Of a stretch of 64,000 bases of DNA, positions 1-8,443 are shown in pieces. Under the pieces are notes generated by a model. The model saw nothing but the letters and a program-made list of their open reading frames with translations. It made no database searches and was not told the DNA's origin. Origin of the DNA: Thalassotalea sp. (GTDB lineage Bacteria; Pseudomonadota; Gammaproteobacteria; Enterobacterales; Alteromonadaceae); the NCBI GenBank assembly GCA_022448425.1, contig JAKVCY010000017.1, forward strand, positions 1 to 64,000. Reading direction: 5' to 3'. Within the stretch, counting starts at the first letter, position 1; each line of letters starts with the position of its first letter. The position numbers and the translations under genes were made by a program.

Positions 1-1
1 A

Positions 2-127
2 GCTGGCTGGCATGATTCAAAACGTAATGGTCGCGTTGGGTGGGAGCGGTTATGGGAAGGATGGTTTACACTGCAAACCATCCTTGAAGGTTATGAGCTA
101 GCCAAGTCTCTTGATCTAGAAATGTGA
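2..127 (+). CDS. C-terminal fragment of an unidentified protein
   Basis: The window opens inside a plus-strand reading frame that runs 41 codons to a TGA at 125-127. The peptide is rich in Trp and Gly (it contains GWERLWEGWFTLQTILEGYE) and ends in a charged helix-like tail. I do not recognise the family. The stop codon lies inside the inverted repeat at 106-136. The upstream part is outside the window, so neither start nor length is known. Confidence 0.5.
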   Translation, partial: AGWHDSKRNGRVGWERLWEGWFTLQTILEGYELAKSLDLEM

Positions 128-136
128 TCAAGAGAC
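106..136. repeat. Perfect 11-bp inverted repeat at the gene end
   Basis: GTCTCTTGATC (106-116) and its exact complement GATCAAGAGAC (126-136) flank a 9-nt loop and overlap the last codons of the partial gene. The only T-run nearby starts at 152, about 15 nt beyond the stem. This is therefore not a textbook intrinsic terminator, though it may protect the mRNA 3' end. Confidence 0.5.
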
Positions 137-215
137 AGGCTCTTCGCAGGCTTTTTTATTGCTAACTATTTTTGTTCAATTAAATCTCTAGATATTAAAT
201 TAGACCACGTTAATT

Positions 216-1193
216 ATGATGATCGAGCGACTAAAAAATCTACTAAACGACGATAGCTTAGTTTTAAAAGAAAATGTGCAAACGTTATGGAGTGGCTATG
301 GGCAAATTGTCCGCGTATTTAGCCAGAGCCGCTTAACAAATTTTATAGTCAAAGCGATTGCGCCCGATAAGAACATAAGCCACCCTCGTGGCTGGCAAAG
401 TGCAACCGGACATGAACGAAAGTTGATTTCTTATCAAGTCGAGCTGGCTTTTTACGAAAATCATGCAGCGTTGTGCACTGAAAATTGTCGAGTTGCAGAT
501 TTAATTGCTGTAGAAAAAACGTCGAAAGATACATTACTTGTGCTTGAAGATCTTGACGCTGCTGGTTTTAAACTGCGATATGAAGATGGAAATGACAAAA
601 CTCTGTTTGTAGCCATCAAATGGTTAGCCCATTTCCATGCGCTCTTTATGTTTAACTCAGGAGAGAGCTTATGGCCTATCGGCAGTTATTGGCATTTAGC
701 TACGCGGCAGGACGAATGGCATAACATGCCAGATAATGAATATAAGCGCTCTGCAGAAGTAATAGACCTTGCTTTAAACAATGCTCGTTATAAAACTCTA
801 ATACATGGTGACGCTAAGTTTGCAAATTTATGCTTCCACGAAAACGAACAAGACGTCGCGGCAGTCGATTTCCAATACGTCGGTGTTGGCTCACCTGTTA
901 AGGACTTAATGTATTTACTAGGCAGCTGCTTAAACGACGGACAACTCTTTGAATACAGTGATAAGGCTGTAAACTTTTATTTATCTTCATTAAAAAATGC
1001 TTTGAGCACTAATAAGCAATTTGATTTACAAGAATGGCAAAACCTCGAACAAGAGTTTCGGAAGCTTTACCCAGTAGCTTGGGCAGATTTTTATCGTTTT
1101 CTTATTGGATGGAATCCAGACAGCTGGAAAATATGCAATTTTATGGCGCAACAAGCTGAATTAGGGCTCACTCAGGAAAGGATTAAAGCTTAA
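216..1193 (+). CDS. Phosphotransferase of the ecdysteroid kinase-like (CHK/APH) family
   Basis: The 325-residue protein has the fold signature of choline/aminoglycoside-type small-molecule kinases. It carries the catalytic HGDAKFAN motif at residues 197-204 and the metal-binding Asp in AVDFQ at residue 218. The family transfers phosphate from ATP to hydroxylated small molecules; the substrate here cannot be read from sequence. Two ATGs in tandem (216 and 219) are possible starts, with no strong Shine-Dalgarno. It follows the partial gene by 88 bp and converges with the nitroreductase gene. It is a likely cytosolic single-domain enzyme. Confidence 0.75.
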   Translation: MMIERLKNLLNDDSLVLKENVQTLWSGYGQIVRVFSQSRLTNFIVKAIAPDKNISHPRGWQSATGHERKLISYQVELAFYENHAALCTENCRVADLIAVEKTSKDTLLVLEDLDAAGFKLRYEDGNDKTLFVAIKWLAHFHALFMFNSGESLWPIGSYWHLATRQDEWHNMPDNEYKRSAEVIDLALNNARYKTLIHGDAKFANLCFHENEQDVAAVDFQYVGVGSPVKDLMYLLGSCLNDGQLFEYSDKAVNFYLSSLKNALSTNKQFDLQEWQNLEQEFRKLYPVAWADFYRFLIGWNPDSWKICNFMAQQAELGLTQERIKA

Positions 1194-1229
1194 GTTAGCA
1201 TTAATATTTTCTTTATATTTGTCAAACAA

Positions 1230-1781
1230 TTAAAGGTAACGCGTAACTTCAGAGAAAGATTTTCTTGGCTTGTTTGGTAGGGTTTTAGCTTCTGTACCTA
1301 TGTATAAATAGCCTACGATGTCGTTTTCCGTTTCAATCGCTAAATGTTGCTTAACGACATCACAAAACGCTAAGTCACCTGTTCTCCACATGGCGTTGAA
1401 ACCAAGCGCAACTGCAGCCATTTGCATGGCGTGAACCGCACAACCAGCGGCTATCGATTGCTCTATCTTTGGTACTTTAGGGTGCTCTTGATATGCCGTA
1501 CTAACAATAACTAGTAGTGGCGCTCTAAACGGCATTCTTTCCGCTTTGGCTAACTTTGCTTCGTCTGCGCCACTTGCCTTAACAGATGCGACATATGCAT
1601 TGGCTAAGGTTTGTCTAGCATCACCTTCTACTATCGTTATTCTCCATGGTGTTAGGCCAGCGTGATCAGGCACCGACATTGCTGACTGAAGGATTTGCTC
1701 CAATTCCGCTTTATTTGGCGCTGGCTCAGTTAAATTACCATTAGATTGTCTAGATAATAAAAAGTCTATTGTTGATGTCAT
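1230..1781 (-). CDS. ydjA: YdjA-like nitroreductase family protein
   Basis: This is a small FMN-dependent nitroreductase-fold protein. The N-terminal half has a flavin-binding segment (HAGLTPWRITIVEG) and the C-terminal half reads GYLYIGT before a basic tail, as in E. coli YdjA. Starting at the ATG at 1781 gives 183 residues, the same length as YdjA. An upstream TTG would add six residues without better support. Such enzymes reduce nitroaromatics or quinones with NAD(P)H, but the physiological substrate is unknown. It lies downstream of the DoxX gene on the same strand, separated from it by a terminator. Confidence 0.85.
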   Translation of the reverse strand: MTSTIDFLLSRQSNGNLTEPAPNKAELEQILQSAMSVPDHAGLTPWRITIVEGDARQTLANAYVASVKASGADEAKLAKAERMPFRAPLLVIVSTAYQEHPKVPKIEQSIAAGCAVHAMQMAAVALGFNAMWRTGDLAFCDVVKQHLAIETENDIVGYLYIGTEAKTLPNKPRKSFSEVTRYL

Positions 1782-1845
1782 AGTAGAACTTGTCTTCAAA
1801 AATTATGAATATAGCGTTTTCTATATTCTACTCTGATTCAAATAA

Positions 1846-1872
1846 ATAAAAACCCGACATTTTATCGGGCTT
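1846..1872 (-). terminator. Intrinsic terminator after the DoxX gene
   Basis: Read on the minus strand, CCCGA, a 7-nt loop and TCGGG are followed by a T-rich run (TTTTTATT). It lies about 45 bp downstream of the DoxX stop codon. Confidence 0.75.
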
Positions 1873-1918
1873 TATATTCTTTTATCTGTTTGCTATTAAG
1901 AAGCGTAAAACGTAATTA

Positions 1919-2608
1919 CTAGGTTTCCTTCGTGTTCTTAAACTTTCCTACAATAAAATGATCAACACTCGTGTATCGCCCTGCACCTATAAAGAATAAC
2001 GCCAACAACATAATAAAATACGTTGTCGCAAACTCGATTCCGTTATTCAGTACTACGATGTTACCATTCTCATATAACCATTCTGTATTGCCATTTTCTT
2101 CCAAAATGCTTTTCATACGATTTAATTTATTCACCGTAGACTTAGAGTTTTCTAGGCTTTTTTCAGCAGCGTCAAAACCTAACCATGAAACCGCTTTAGC
2201 TGGGCTCGTATCAGGATTTGTTGGTGTTATTGCAAACCAACCATTGTCTAGATGCACACTTGTTGCTGCGATAAACATGGTAAACATAAGCGGAAGGCTT
2301 ATGAGTCTTGTGAATAAACCAATAACTAGTAAAAAACCACCAAAGAACTCAGTCCATGCAGCAAGGTTTGCGAGTAAACTTGGAAACGGCAGTCCTAAGC
2401 CCCACTCCGCATTGCCAAACCAGTTAACAATATCGGGATTCGCCATAAAAACTGCTAATCCACTAACATCTGGATTACCAAATTGCATTTTTGAATACCC
2501 AGCAGTAATAAATACCGGTGCTAAATACAAGCGGAGCATTAATGAAGGAATGCCGTCGAATTTTGATAATTGTTGATTGAATGAATCAAGAAAATGAGTA
2601 AATGCCAT
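1919..2608 (-). CDS. DoxX family integral membrane protein
   Basis: The protein has about four hydrophobic segments typical of DoxX. It has an early LMLRLYLAPVFITAGYSKMQFG segment split over a helix, a conserved WTEFFGGFLLVIGLFTRL helix, and a C-terminal helix YFIMLLALFFIGAGRYT. It belongs to the longer DoxX/HvfX-like subgroup that has a soluble insertion (about residues 125-185 here). DoxX proteins are linked to redox or sulfur stress and to metallophore export clusters; no specific role can be assigned here. The ATG at 2608 is preferred. A TTG at 2698 would add 30 residues ahead of the conserved start. Confidence 0.8.
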   Translation of the reverse strand: MAFTHFLDSFNQQLSKFDGIPSLMLRLYLAPVFITAGYSKMQFGNPDVSGLAVFMANPDIVNWFGNAEWGLGLPFPSLLANLAAWTEFFGGFLLVIGLFTRLISLPLMFTMFIAATSVHLDNGWFAITPTNPDTSPAKAVSWLGFDAAEKSLENSKSTVNKLNRMKSILEENGNTEWLYENGNIVVLNNGIEFATTYFIMLLALFFIGAGRYTSVDHFIVGKFKNTKET

Positions 2609-2785
2609 AAAAGCCACAATTTTAAATAAAGTTAAAGATATAGAACCAATAAAACAACTATTTATTTCATTTCGTAACCCTATAAATAGCAGCGACAATA
2701 AAATTTACAATTTATACTACATAGCGTAGCAAGAATTCAGTAGCATGCTGTTAATTATCGAAATTATTTGTACGGAACACGTTTT

Positions 2786-4669
2786 ATGAACAATCAACCT
2801 GGAATAATCAGGCGCTTTTTTTCTTTTTGTTGGCGATTTCTCGACTTCAGTAGACGGTTTTTACTTAACCTTATTTTTATTGGCATCATCGTTTCAGTTA
2901 TCGCACGAGTCTCGAGTGACGAGGCTCCAGTGTTGGTTCCGAATAAAACAGCATTAGTGCTAGATCTTCGCGGCGATATAGTTGAGCAGAAAATAGAGAT
3001 AGACCCGTTCGACGCCCTTCTTAATGAAGCGTATGGCGTACAAGAAGAGAAGCCCGAAGTTCTTCTAGCAAACGTGCTTGAAGTAATCGATAGTGCTCAG
3101 CAAGATGACAGAATAGAAGTTATCGTATTAAAGCTTGATCAGTTACGCAGCGCTGGACTGAGCAAACTGCAAGATATTGGTAAAGCACTAGTCGAGTTTA
3201 AAGTGTCAGGTAAAAAAATCATCGCGGTAGGTGAGTACTACAGCCAGGGGCAATATTATTTAGCTAGCTACGCTGACGAAGTATGGTTAGCGCCTAACGG
3301 TTACTTACTTCTTGAAGGTTTTGGACGCTACCAGCTTTATTTCAAGTCAGCGCTAGAAAAGCTCTCGGTTAGCTCGCACATTTTTAGAGTTGGTACCTAC
3401 AAATCAGCGGTTGAACCCTATATTCGTGACGATATGTCAGATGCAGCCAAAGTGGCAAATAGTCTTTGGTTAAATGATTTATGGAAAGAATATAAAACTG
3501 GCGTAGCCGCACAACGTGGATTCGACGTCAGCAATTTTGATGAAAATGTCGAGTCACTCATCACGAAATTTAATGACGCAGGCGGTAGCTTTGCAGACTA
3601 CGCTATACAGAACCAATGGGTAGATAAGCTCGTTACACGCAATGACATGCGCCAAGAATTAATTGAGCTTGTCGGTAAAAACACGAGTGGTGAAAGCTTT
3701 AGCCAAATCAATTACAAAAATTACCTTAAAGCAACCTCAAGTGCGTTAACTGAGTACTCTGATGACGACAAAGTCGCTATCGTGGTAGCAAAAGGTGTCA
3801 TTTTAAACGGTACACAAAAACCGGGAACTATTGGTGGCGAGAGCACTGCATACCTTCTGAGACAAGCGCGCTTCAACGACGATGTTAAAGCAGTTGTGCT
3901 GCGTGTAGATAGTCCAGGCGGTAGTGCTTTCGCATCAGAAGTCATAAGACAAGAAATTGAACTGATCCAAGCCGCAGGGAAACCTGTTGTTGCCTCTATG
4001 GGAACAATGGCTGCGTCAGGTGGTTACTGGATTTCAGCATCTGCAGATAAGATTATTGCATCACCTACAACGATCACTGGCTCTATTGGCATCTTCGGTA
4101 TGTTGATGACGTTAGAAAATACATTAGGTGATCTAGGTATCTATACCGATGGCGTAGGAACAACTGACTTTTCAGGTTTTAGTGTTACTCGCCCACTTTC
4201 TGACGGTATGTCTCAGCTTATGCAGCTAAGTATTAACCGCGGCTACCAAGATTTTCTTGAACTTGTTGCAGAAGGACGCAATATGACAGTTCAACAAGTA
4301 GACAAAGTGGCACAAGGTCGTGTTTGGTCTGGTAGTAAAGCTAAAGAGCTAGGTTTAGTTGATGAGCTAGGTTCATTAGACAAAGCAATTGAGGTTGCCG
4401 CAGAGTTAGCGCAACTAGAAACATATGATTCGCTTCTCATTGAAAAGAAACAAAGTCCTACTCACGAATTTTGGCAAGGTTTATTGGACAGCAGTATAAG
4501 TTTGCTCGCTCCAAAAGCACTTGATGATTCGTTAGACAACATTGAAATCAAAACTCAAGGCCCTATTGCACAGCTGTTGGGTCACATAAAAACGCAGCTT
4601 AAAACACTCGACAATTTTAATGACCCGAAAGGAATTTACTCATTTTGTTTGACTTGTGAGATAAATTAA
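2786..4669 (+). CDS. sppA: Signal peptide peptidase SppA, 67K type
   Basis: This is an inner-membrane serine protease that degrades signal peptides left after secretion. The 627-residue protein has an N-terminal membrane anchor (about residues 20-40) followed by two tandem ClpP-like domains, the long 67K architecture. The Ser/Lys dyad is visible: Lys206 in GTYKSAVEP in the first domain and Ser411 in AASGGYW in the second, followed by the conserved TGSIGIFG. The ATG at 2786 is chosen over an in-frame TTG at 2768 because it gives the usual basic N-terminus before the anchor. It is followed by a strong terminator, so it is probably monocistronic. Confidence 0.95.
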   Translation: MNNQPGIIRRFFSFCWRFLDFSRRFLLNLIFIGIIVSVIARVSSDEAPVLVPNKTALVLDLRGDIVEQKIEIDPFDALLNEAYGVQEEKPEVLLANVLEVIDSAQQDDRIEVIVLKLDQLRSAGLSKLQDIGKALVEFKVSGKKIIAVGEYYSQGQYYLASYADEVWLAPNGYLLLEGFGRYQLYFKSALEKLSVSSHIFRVGTYKSAVEPYIRDDMSDAAKVANSLWLNDLWKEYKTGVAAQRGFDVSNFDENVESLITKFNDAGGSFADYAIQNQWVDKLVTRNDMRQELIELVGKNTSGESFSQINYKNYLKATSSALTEYSDDDKVAIVVAKGVILNGTQKPGTIGGESTAYLLRQARFNDDVKAVVLRVDSPGGSAFASEVIRQEIELIQAAGKPVVASMGTMAASGGYWISASADKIIASPTTITGSIGIFGMLMTLENTLGDLGIYTDGVGTTDFSGFSVTRPLSDGMSQLMQLSINRGYQDFLELVAEGRNMTVQQVDKVAQGRVWSGSKAKELGLVDELGSLDKAIEVAAELAQLETYDSLLIEKKQSPTHEFWQGLLDSSISLLAPKALDDSLDNIEIKTQGPIAQLLGHIKTQLKTLDNFNDPKGIYSFCLTCEIN

Positions 4670-4675
4670 TAGTTA

Positions 4676-4703
4676 ATGCCCCGAAATTTCGGGGCATTTT
4701 TTT
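4676..4703 (+). terminator. Intrinsic terminator of sppA
   Basis: A perfect palindrome (ATGCCCCGAAA with TTTCGGGGCAT, 4676-4697) leads into a run of seven Ts, seven bases past the sppA stop codon. Confidence 0.92.
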
Positions 4704-4756
4704 ATGTCCACTATTTTACGTCATAAAACTTACGTCATAGATCATTGTTAGAACGC

Positions 4757-5764
4757 ATGAAGAAAAGAATTTACGTTGCCTATACTGGTGGCACAATAGG
4801 AATGAAGCAAAGTGAGAATGGTTATGTGCCTGTAAAGGGACATTTAACTCATGCTATTACCACCTCTCCTGATTTCAACAGAGAAGAGATGCCAGACTTT
4901 GTCATTAATGAATACGATCCTTTAATCGACTCGTCTAACATGACGCCTAATGATTGGCAGCGCATTGCTGATGACATTTATAAGCACTATGACGATTTCG
5001 ATGGATTTGTCGTACTTCATGGTACAGATACCATGGCTTATAGCGCATCGGCACTTTCCTTCATGTTTGAGAATTTAAGCAAGCCAATTATTGTGACAGG
5101 CTCTCAAATCCCATTGAGTCAATTGCGATCAGATGGCCAAGTGAATGTGCTTAACTCATTATTTATTGCAGCCAACTACCCAATAAACGAGGTTGGTTTA
5201 TTCTTTAACAACCGTTTGTTCCGTGGGAACCGCAGTATTAAGGCGTATGCAGACGGATTCGACGCGTTTGATTCTCCTAACCTTGAGCCACTCCTAGAGG
5301 CTGGTATTAATATAAAAATCATGGCTGGAACGCTTAACGAAACTAACGGTAAAGCTTTAAAACTCAATCAAATAACACCTCAGCCAATTGGCGTTGTTCA
5401 TCTGTATCCTGGTATCAGCCATGAACTGGTAAAGAACGTGCTATTGCAACCAGTAAAAGCATTAATCTTACGCAGCTATGGCGTTGGCAATGCACCACAA
5501 GACAAAGCACTATTACAAACGCTAGAAGAAGCGACGAAACAAGGAATTGTTATCGTAAACTTAAGCCAATGCATTAAAGGCAAAGTCAACATGGATGGTT
5601 ATGCAACAGGATATGCACTTCATCATTGTGGCTTAATCAGCGGTAAAGATATGACGTTAGAAGCGGCATTAACTAAGCTTCATTTCTTACTTAGCTTGAA
5701 CTATCCCTATGAGAAAGTGTGCGAGCTAATGCAAGAGAGCATTCGAGGTGAGTTAACACTGTAA
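4757..5764 (+). CDS. ansA: Type I (cytoplasmic) L-asparaginase AnsA
   Basis: It hydrolyses L-asparagine to aspartate and ammonia. Both catalytic threonine motifs are present: YTGGTIGM near the N-terminus and HGTDTMAYSA about 80 residues later. With the ATG at 4757 the protein is 335 residues, close to the 338 of E. coli AnsA, and it begins MKKRIYVAYTGG as expected. An in-frame TTG at 4745 is less likely. There is no signal peptide, which fits the cytosolic type I enzyme rather than periplasmic AnsB. The gene commonly neighbours sppA in gammaproteobacteria, as here. Confidence 0.95.
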   Translation: MKKRIYVAYTGGTIGMKQSENGYVPVKGHLTHAITTSPDFNREEMPDFVINEYDPLIDSSNMTPNDWQRIADDIYKHYDDFDGFVVLHGTDTMAYSASALSFMFENLSKPIIVTGSQIPLSQLRSDGQVNVLNSLFIAANYPINEVGLFFNNRLFRGNRSIKAYADGFDAFDSPNLEPLLEAGINIKIMAGTLNETNGKALKLNQITPQPIGVVHLYPGISHELVKNVLLQPVKALILRSYGVGNAPQDKALLQTLEEATKQGIVIVNLSQCIKGKVNMDGYATGYALHHCGLISGKDMTLEAALTKLHFLLSLNYPYEKVCELMQESIRGELTL

Positions 5765-5809
5765 TCATACTTGCTAGCGCTATAGCTCTTAATGCTATGT
5801 TTTAGCGGC

Positions 5810-6370
5810 TCACCCCTTCATTTTTAGTGCGTAGCTAACTAGCTTTTCTGCCAGATACTTGGCAGTGTTAATATCGACTTCGTTGACACTGCCATCAAAG
5901 CCCTCAGCCACAACACCTGCGTGGCACCCTAAACGATTAACATTTTTAAGTGGGCTATTAAATGGTGAATCTATGTTTACCCAAAGCATGCCGTGCTGCC
6001 CTGCCAATACCTGCATGTAACCGAGCGTAAAACCTTGATCGCCATTAAGTTCAGTACATGACGTAATACCTGCAGCCAATTTTCCAGACCAAGTTTGTGC
6101 TTGCCAAAAATCACTTGTGGCATCTGCGAAAGCTTTAAATTGGGCTGCTACACCTCCCATGTAGGTTGGCGAACCAAATACAATCGCGTCGCACTCATGT
6201 AAGTATTGGAATATGTCGTTGTTTACAAAACGACCGTCTATTATGTCCGAGCCACTAATTCTATGGTTGACGATTTCACATTCGAGTTCTTTAACACGTT
6301 CCGTGAACGCCTCGATTAAACGATGAGTAATATCCGTCTGAGAGAAGTAAACGATAGCTATTTTTGACAA
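5810..6370 (-). CDS. Flavodoxin-like NAD(P)H:quinone oxidoreductase family protein
   Basis: The protein has a flavodoxin fold: an N-terminal FMN phosphate-binding loop (IVYFSQTDITHRL) and a central GSPTYMGGVAAQFKAF segment that is the WrbA/flavodoxin flavin-site signature. It probably binds FMN and transfers electrons in the cytosol; the redox partner is unknown. The start is decided by the ribosome-binding site: AAGGAG lies six bases before a TTG at 6370, giving MSKIAIVYF and 186 residues. A TTG at 6391 would put that Shine-Dalgarno inside the gene. The gene belongs to a minus-strand run with the VOC and DUF2007 genes. Confidence 0.82.
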   Translation of the reverse strand: MSKIAIVYFSQTDITHRLIEAFTERVKELECEIVNHRISGSDIIDGRFVNNDIFQYLHECDAIVFGSPTYMGGVAAQFKAFADATSDFWQAQTWSGKLAAGITSCTELNGDQGFTLGYMQVLAGQHGMLWVNIDSPFNSPLKNVNRLGCHAGVVAEGFDGSVNEVDINTAKYLAEKLVSYALKMKG

Positions 6371-6429
6371 CTTAAACTCCTTTTCTTTCAATATTCATTT
6401 TGCTCACTTTTCACAGCTAATTTTCCCAG

Positions 6430-6813
6430 CTAAGCTTCATATAACTCAAGTGGTAAGCCATCAGGATCGCTGAAAAACGTGAACTTCTTTCCCGTATATT
6501 CATCGATGCGAATATCCTCCACATCTACACCATTAGCAATGAGGTAGTCTCTGCTTTTTTCAACTGATGCTACTGAAAATACCAAATGTCTAAGGCCTTG
6601 CGCTTCAGGATAACTTGGCCTTGATGGTGCTCGAGGAAAAGAAAATAATTCAATTTGTTCACCACTGGGCAACCTAAGGTCTAACTTCCAGGAGTTTCTA
6701 GAGGCTCTATAGTTCTCTGCTATGACCTCGAATCCCAACACCTTAGCGTAGGAGTACTTAGATTTATCGTAGTCGGAGCAAATAATTGCCGCATGATGAA
6801 TAGAATTGAGCAT
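6430..6813 (-). CDS. VOC family protein, YaeR-like (glyoxalase superfamily)
   Basis: This is a single vicinal-oxygen-chelate domain of 127 residues with the YaeR pattern: IHHAAIICSDYDKS at the start, a central EQIELFSFP strand, GLRHLVFSV, and a C-terminal SDPDGLPLELYE. His, Glu and His/Glu positions that usually bind the metal are present. E. coli YaeR is of unknown substrate, so only a metal-dependent lyase or isomerase-type fold is claimed. The ATG at 6813 follows AGGAAC with good spacing; a GTG at 6846 would overlap the upstream DUF2007 gene. It ends 59 bp before the flavodoxin-like gene. Confidence 0.85.
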   Translation of the reverse strand: MLNSIHHAAIICSDYDKSKYSYAKVLGFEVIAENYRASRNSWKLDLRLPSGEQIELFSFPRAPSRPSYPEAQGLRHLVFSVASVEKSRDYLIANGVDVEDIRIDEYTGKKFTFFSDPDGLPLELYEA

Positions 6814-6824
6814 GTTTGTTCCTG

Positions 6825-7130
6825 TTATGACTCTGCTTCTTGACACTTCCAGCAGACTTCAAACGATGCATCATTTACCTCTTGGCAATTATTACACACC
6901 CAATCGGCGGCATTCGCTTTACGATTAACCCCCTCAACGATAACAGAAGCCCGTTCAAAATCAGACTCATCATTTATCCATAGCTCAGGCCATGTATCAA
7001 AGACTGCTACCTCGCCCATAGCGCCCTGCGCAAATTCGTTCTTTATAAATACGTCTATGCCTTCAGCTTCAAGAATGTTTTTTACATTATGTACTAACAA
7101 TTTGTTTTCATTACTGTAAATCAATTTCAT
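6825..7130 (-). CDS. DUF2007 domain protein with C-terminal zinc ribbon
   Basis: This 101-residue protein begins with the DUF2007 pattern (KLIYSNENKLLVHNVKNILE, then a strand pair ending in ELWINDESDFERA), a domain sometimes called putative signal-transducing. It finishes with a four-cysteine zinc ribbon (Cys79, Cys82, Cys93, Cys96). The start ATG at 7130 is preceded by AAGGAG at ideal spacing. It sits 11 bp upstream of the YaeR-like gene, so the two are probably cotranscribed. Its function is not known. Zinc binding is inferred from the CxxC pair. Confidence 0.8.
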   Translation of the reverse strand: MKLIYSNENKLLVHNVKNILEAEGIDVFIKNEFAQGAMGEVAVFDTWPELWINDESDFERASVIVEGVNRKANAADWVCNNCQEVNDASFEVCWKCQEAES

Positions 7131-7167
7131 ATTGAACTCCTTAAAGCCTGTTTAAATCACAATGCGT

Positions 7168-7199
7168 TTAAGTTTCTTAAGCATTAAGTTTCTTAAGCA
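7168..7199. repeat. Exact 16-bp tandem duplication
   Basis: TTAAGTTTCTTAAGCA occurs twice in direct succession (7168-7183 and 7184-7199). Each unit also contains the short palindrome CTTAAG. It lies between the DUF2007 gene and the decayed VOC gene and may be an operator pair or a slippage product. Confidence 0.8.
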
Positions 7200-7208
7200 G
7201 ATTGTCTA

Positions 7209-7222
7209 GCTAACTAGTTAGC
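7209..7222. repeat. 14-bp perfect palindrome
   Basis: GCTAACTAGTTAGC is self-complementary over all 14 bases and lies ten bases beyond the tandem 16-bp repeat. It is a candidate protein-binding site, but no regulator can be named. Confidence 0.6.
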
Positions 7223-7229
7223 AGTTGGT

Positions 7230-7572
7230 TTAACTGTTTAGCTCAGTTACATGAAGCAATTATCCAACAGGGCCCCAAAAAAAAGACCTTGCCCCATCTT
7301 TCTTGTTGATTCGAAGTAATTTTAGTTTTGTGTTTCGAAGCCGAGCAAAGTTTGAAAGCTTCTTCTATATCTTCGACACAAATTTGTAGCATAAAGTTTG
7401 ATGCGAGCTCTTCGCTATAAAAGCGTTGAAGAAAAAAGAAACAATCGCCGCTATTAAAAAGCGTCAATTCTTCGGATACGTATTCAGAATTAAAACCAAT
7501 TTCTTCGTAAAAAGCTTTGGAGATTTCATAGTTCTTACTTGGGATAAAAGTCCTTATATCAAATGCTTTCAT
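7230..7572 (-). pseudogene. VOC/glyoxalase-family gene with broken C-terminus
   Basis: The open frame 7572-7243 starts with a clear VOC half-domain (MKAFDIRTFIPSKNYEISKA, then FYEEIGF) but ends abruptly after WGKVFFLGPC. Removing one T from the eight-T run (minus strand, around 7278-7285) restores the expected family ending: WGPVG, a TAA stop at 7260-7262, then LLHVTELNS and a stop at 7230-7232. The gene therefore carries a homopolymer frameshift plus a nonsense codon in the ancestral frame. A 109-residue truncated protein could still be made from the ATG at 7572, so residual function cannot be excluded. Confidence 0.7.
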
Positions 7573-7629
7573 GTTAGCTCGCTAAAAAATCCAAGCGTTT
7601 TCTTTTAGGCGTTCACTTGTCGGTATTAA

Positions 7630-7836
7630 CTAATTGGTAAACAAATTAAACACATTACCTAGTGTGCTTGTGCTTCCCTTATAAAACTCGGTGTATGTGC
7701 AATTTTTACAGATAACTGCCGTAAATTTTCGGTTTTGCATATCAAAAATTTTCGACCAGCCACTGCCAGTTGTTGCAATTGAATCGATTTCATACTCTCG
7801 ACACTCACACTTTGGACATTTCCATGACTTTGACAT
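7630..7836 (-). CDS. DUF2082 zinc-ribbon protein
   Basis: This 68-residue protein matches the DUF2082 pattern throughout: an N-terminal CPKC knuckle (Cys7, Cys10), a TTGSGWSKIFDMQNRKFT core, a second ICKNC knuckle (Cys43, Cys46) and a YTEFYKGSTSTLGNVFNLF tail. The family is annotated as nucleic-acid-binding zinc ribbon, without experimental proof that I know of. AAGGAG stands just before the ATG at 7836. It is one of the independently ribosome-bound small genes in this minus-strand zone. Confidence 0.85.
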   Translation of the reverse strand: MSKSWKCPKCECREYEIDSIATTGSGWSKIFDMQNRKFTAVICKNCTYTEFYKGSTSTLGNVFNLFTN

Positions 7837-7887
7837 ATTTACTCCTTACGCTTTTACTTCGGGAAATTTTGCAAATAAATACCACGA

Positions 7888-8334
7888 TTACTCAATCGCA
7901 ATATGAACATCAATAGCGTTAGCGTTTGGATAATATTCAAAATCCGTTGAATAGCGCCTTTTGTATTCAGGGGTTGACGAAGAAAAGTATTCCCAAACTT
8001 GAGTCCAAGCCTCTACAGCAATTTGGGGCATATAACCCTTAACCTTAAACACTAAGTATTTGCCAGGAGGTATTTCTACTTTAGTTAAGTCTCGATTATC
8101 AGCTGCTTTGACACTGTCCGTGCCCGCTAAAACAGAAAAGCTCCCGGTATGATCGCTCTCGTAATCAAAATATACACCGTAAACTCGCTCGCCACCCTCG
8201 TAATCTACGGGGATAGAATTATCAAATGTTTGCCACAAGCCAGGAATTTTGCCGTTGGGCCCAAACTCAGATTCGTTATCTGTTCTTGCGGTCAAACCCG
8301 CTATTGTTATACCTGAGACAGTTTTTATTTGCAT
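7888..8334 (-). CDS. GyrI-like / AraC effector-binding domain protein
   Basis: This is a stand-alone GyrI-like ligand-binding domain (two SH2-like halves), as in SbmC/GyrI and the C-termini of AraC and MerR regulators. Typical features are an early ITIAGLTAR strand, YGVYFDYESDHTGSFSVLAG in the middle, EIPPGKYLVFKVKG, and a final FEYYP plus VHIAIE strand. It has no DNA-binding domain. Such proteins bind small hydrophobic ligands or protect gyrase; which applies here is unknown. The ATG at 8334 has AAGGA seven bases upstream; ATG 8358 or GTG 8367 would add 8-11 residues and are possible. Confidence 0.82.
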   Translation of the reverse strand: MQIKTVSGITIAGLTARTDNESEFGPNGKIPGLWQTFDNSIPVDYEGGERVYGVYFDYESDHTGSFSVLAGTDSVKAADNRDLTKVEIPPGKYLVFKVKGYMPQIAVEAWTQVWEYFSSSTPEYKRRYSTDFEYYPNANAIDVHIAIE

Positions 8335-8443
8335 AACTATGTCCTTATTCATGTTCATTAACTGCACCTTTTGGGTTTTGGTAAAGCTTGATTATTTGAT
8401 TAATTACTTGAAACCAAGTGTATTATTATCCTCAAACGCAACT

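Noticed and set aside
106-159. Intrinsic terminator at the first gene end
   Set aside because: The 11-bp stem is perfect, but the T-run starts about 15 bases after it, too far for standard termination.
1971-2576. 201-codon plus-strand open frame opposite the DoxX gene
   Set aside because: It lies wholly antisense to a recognisable DoxX gene, has no ribosome-binding site and encodes no known motif.
2609-2698. Longer DoxX protein from TTG 2698
   Set aside because: The 30 added residues are not part of the family pattern and no Shine-Dalgarno precedes that TTG.
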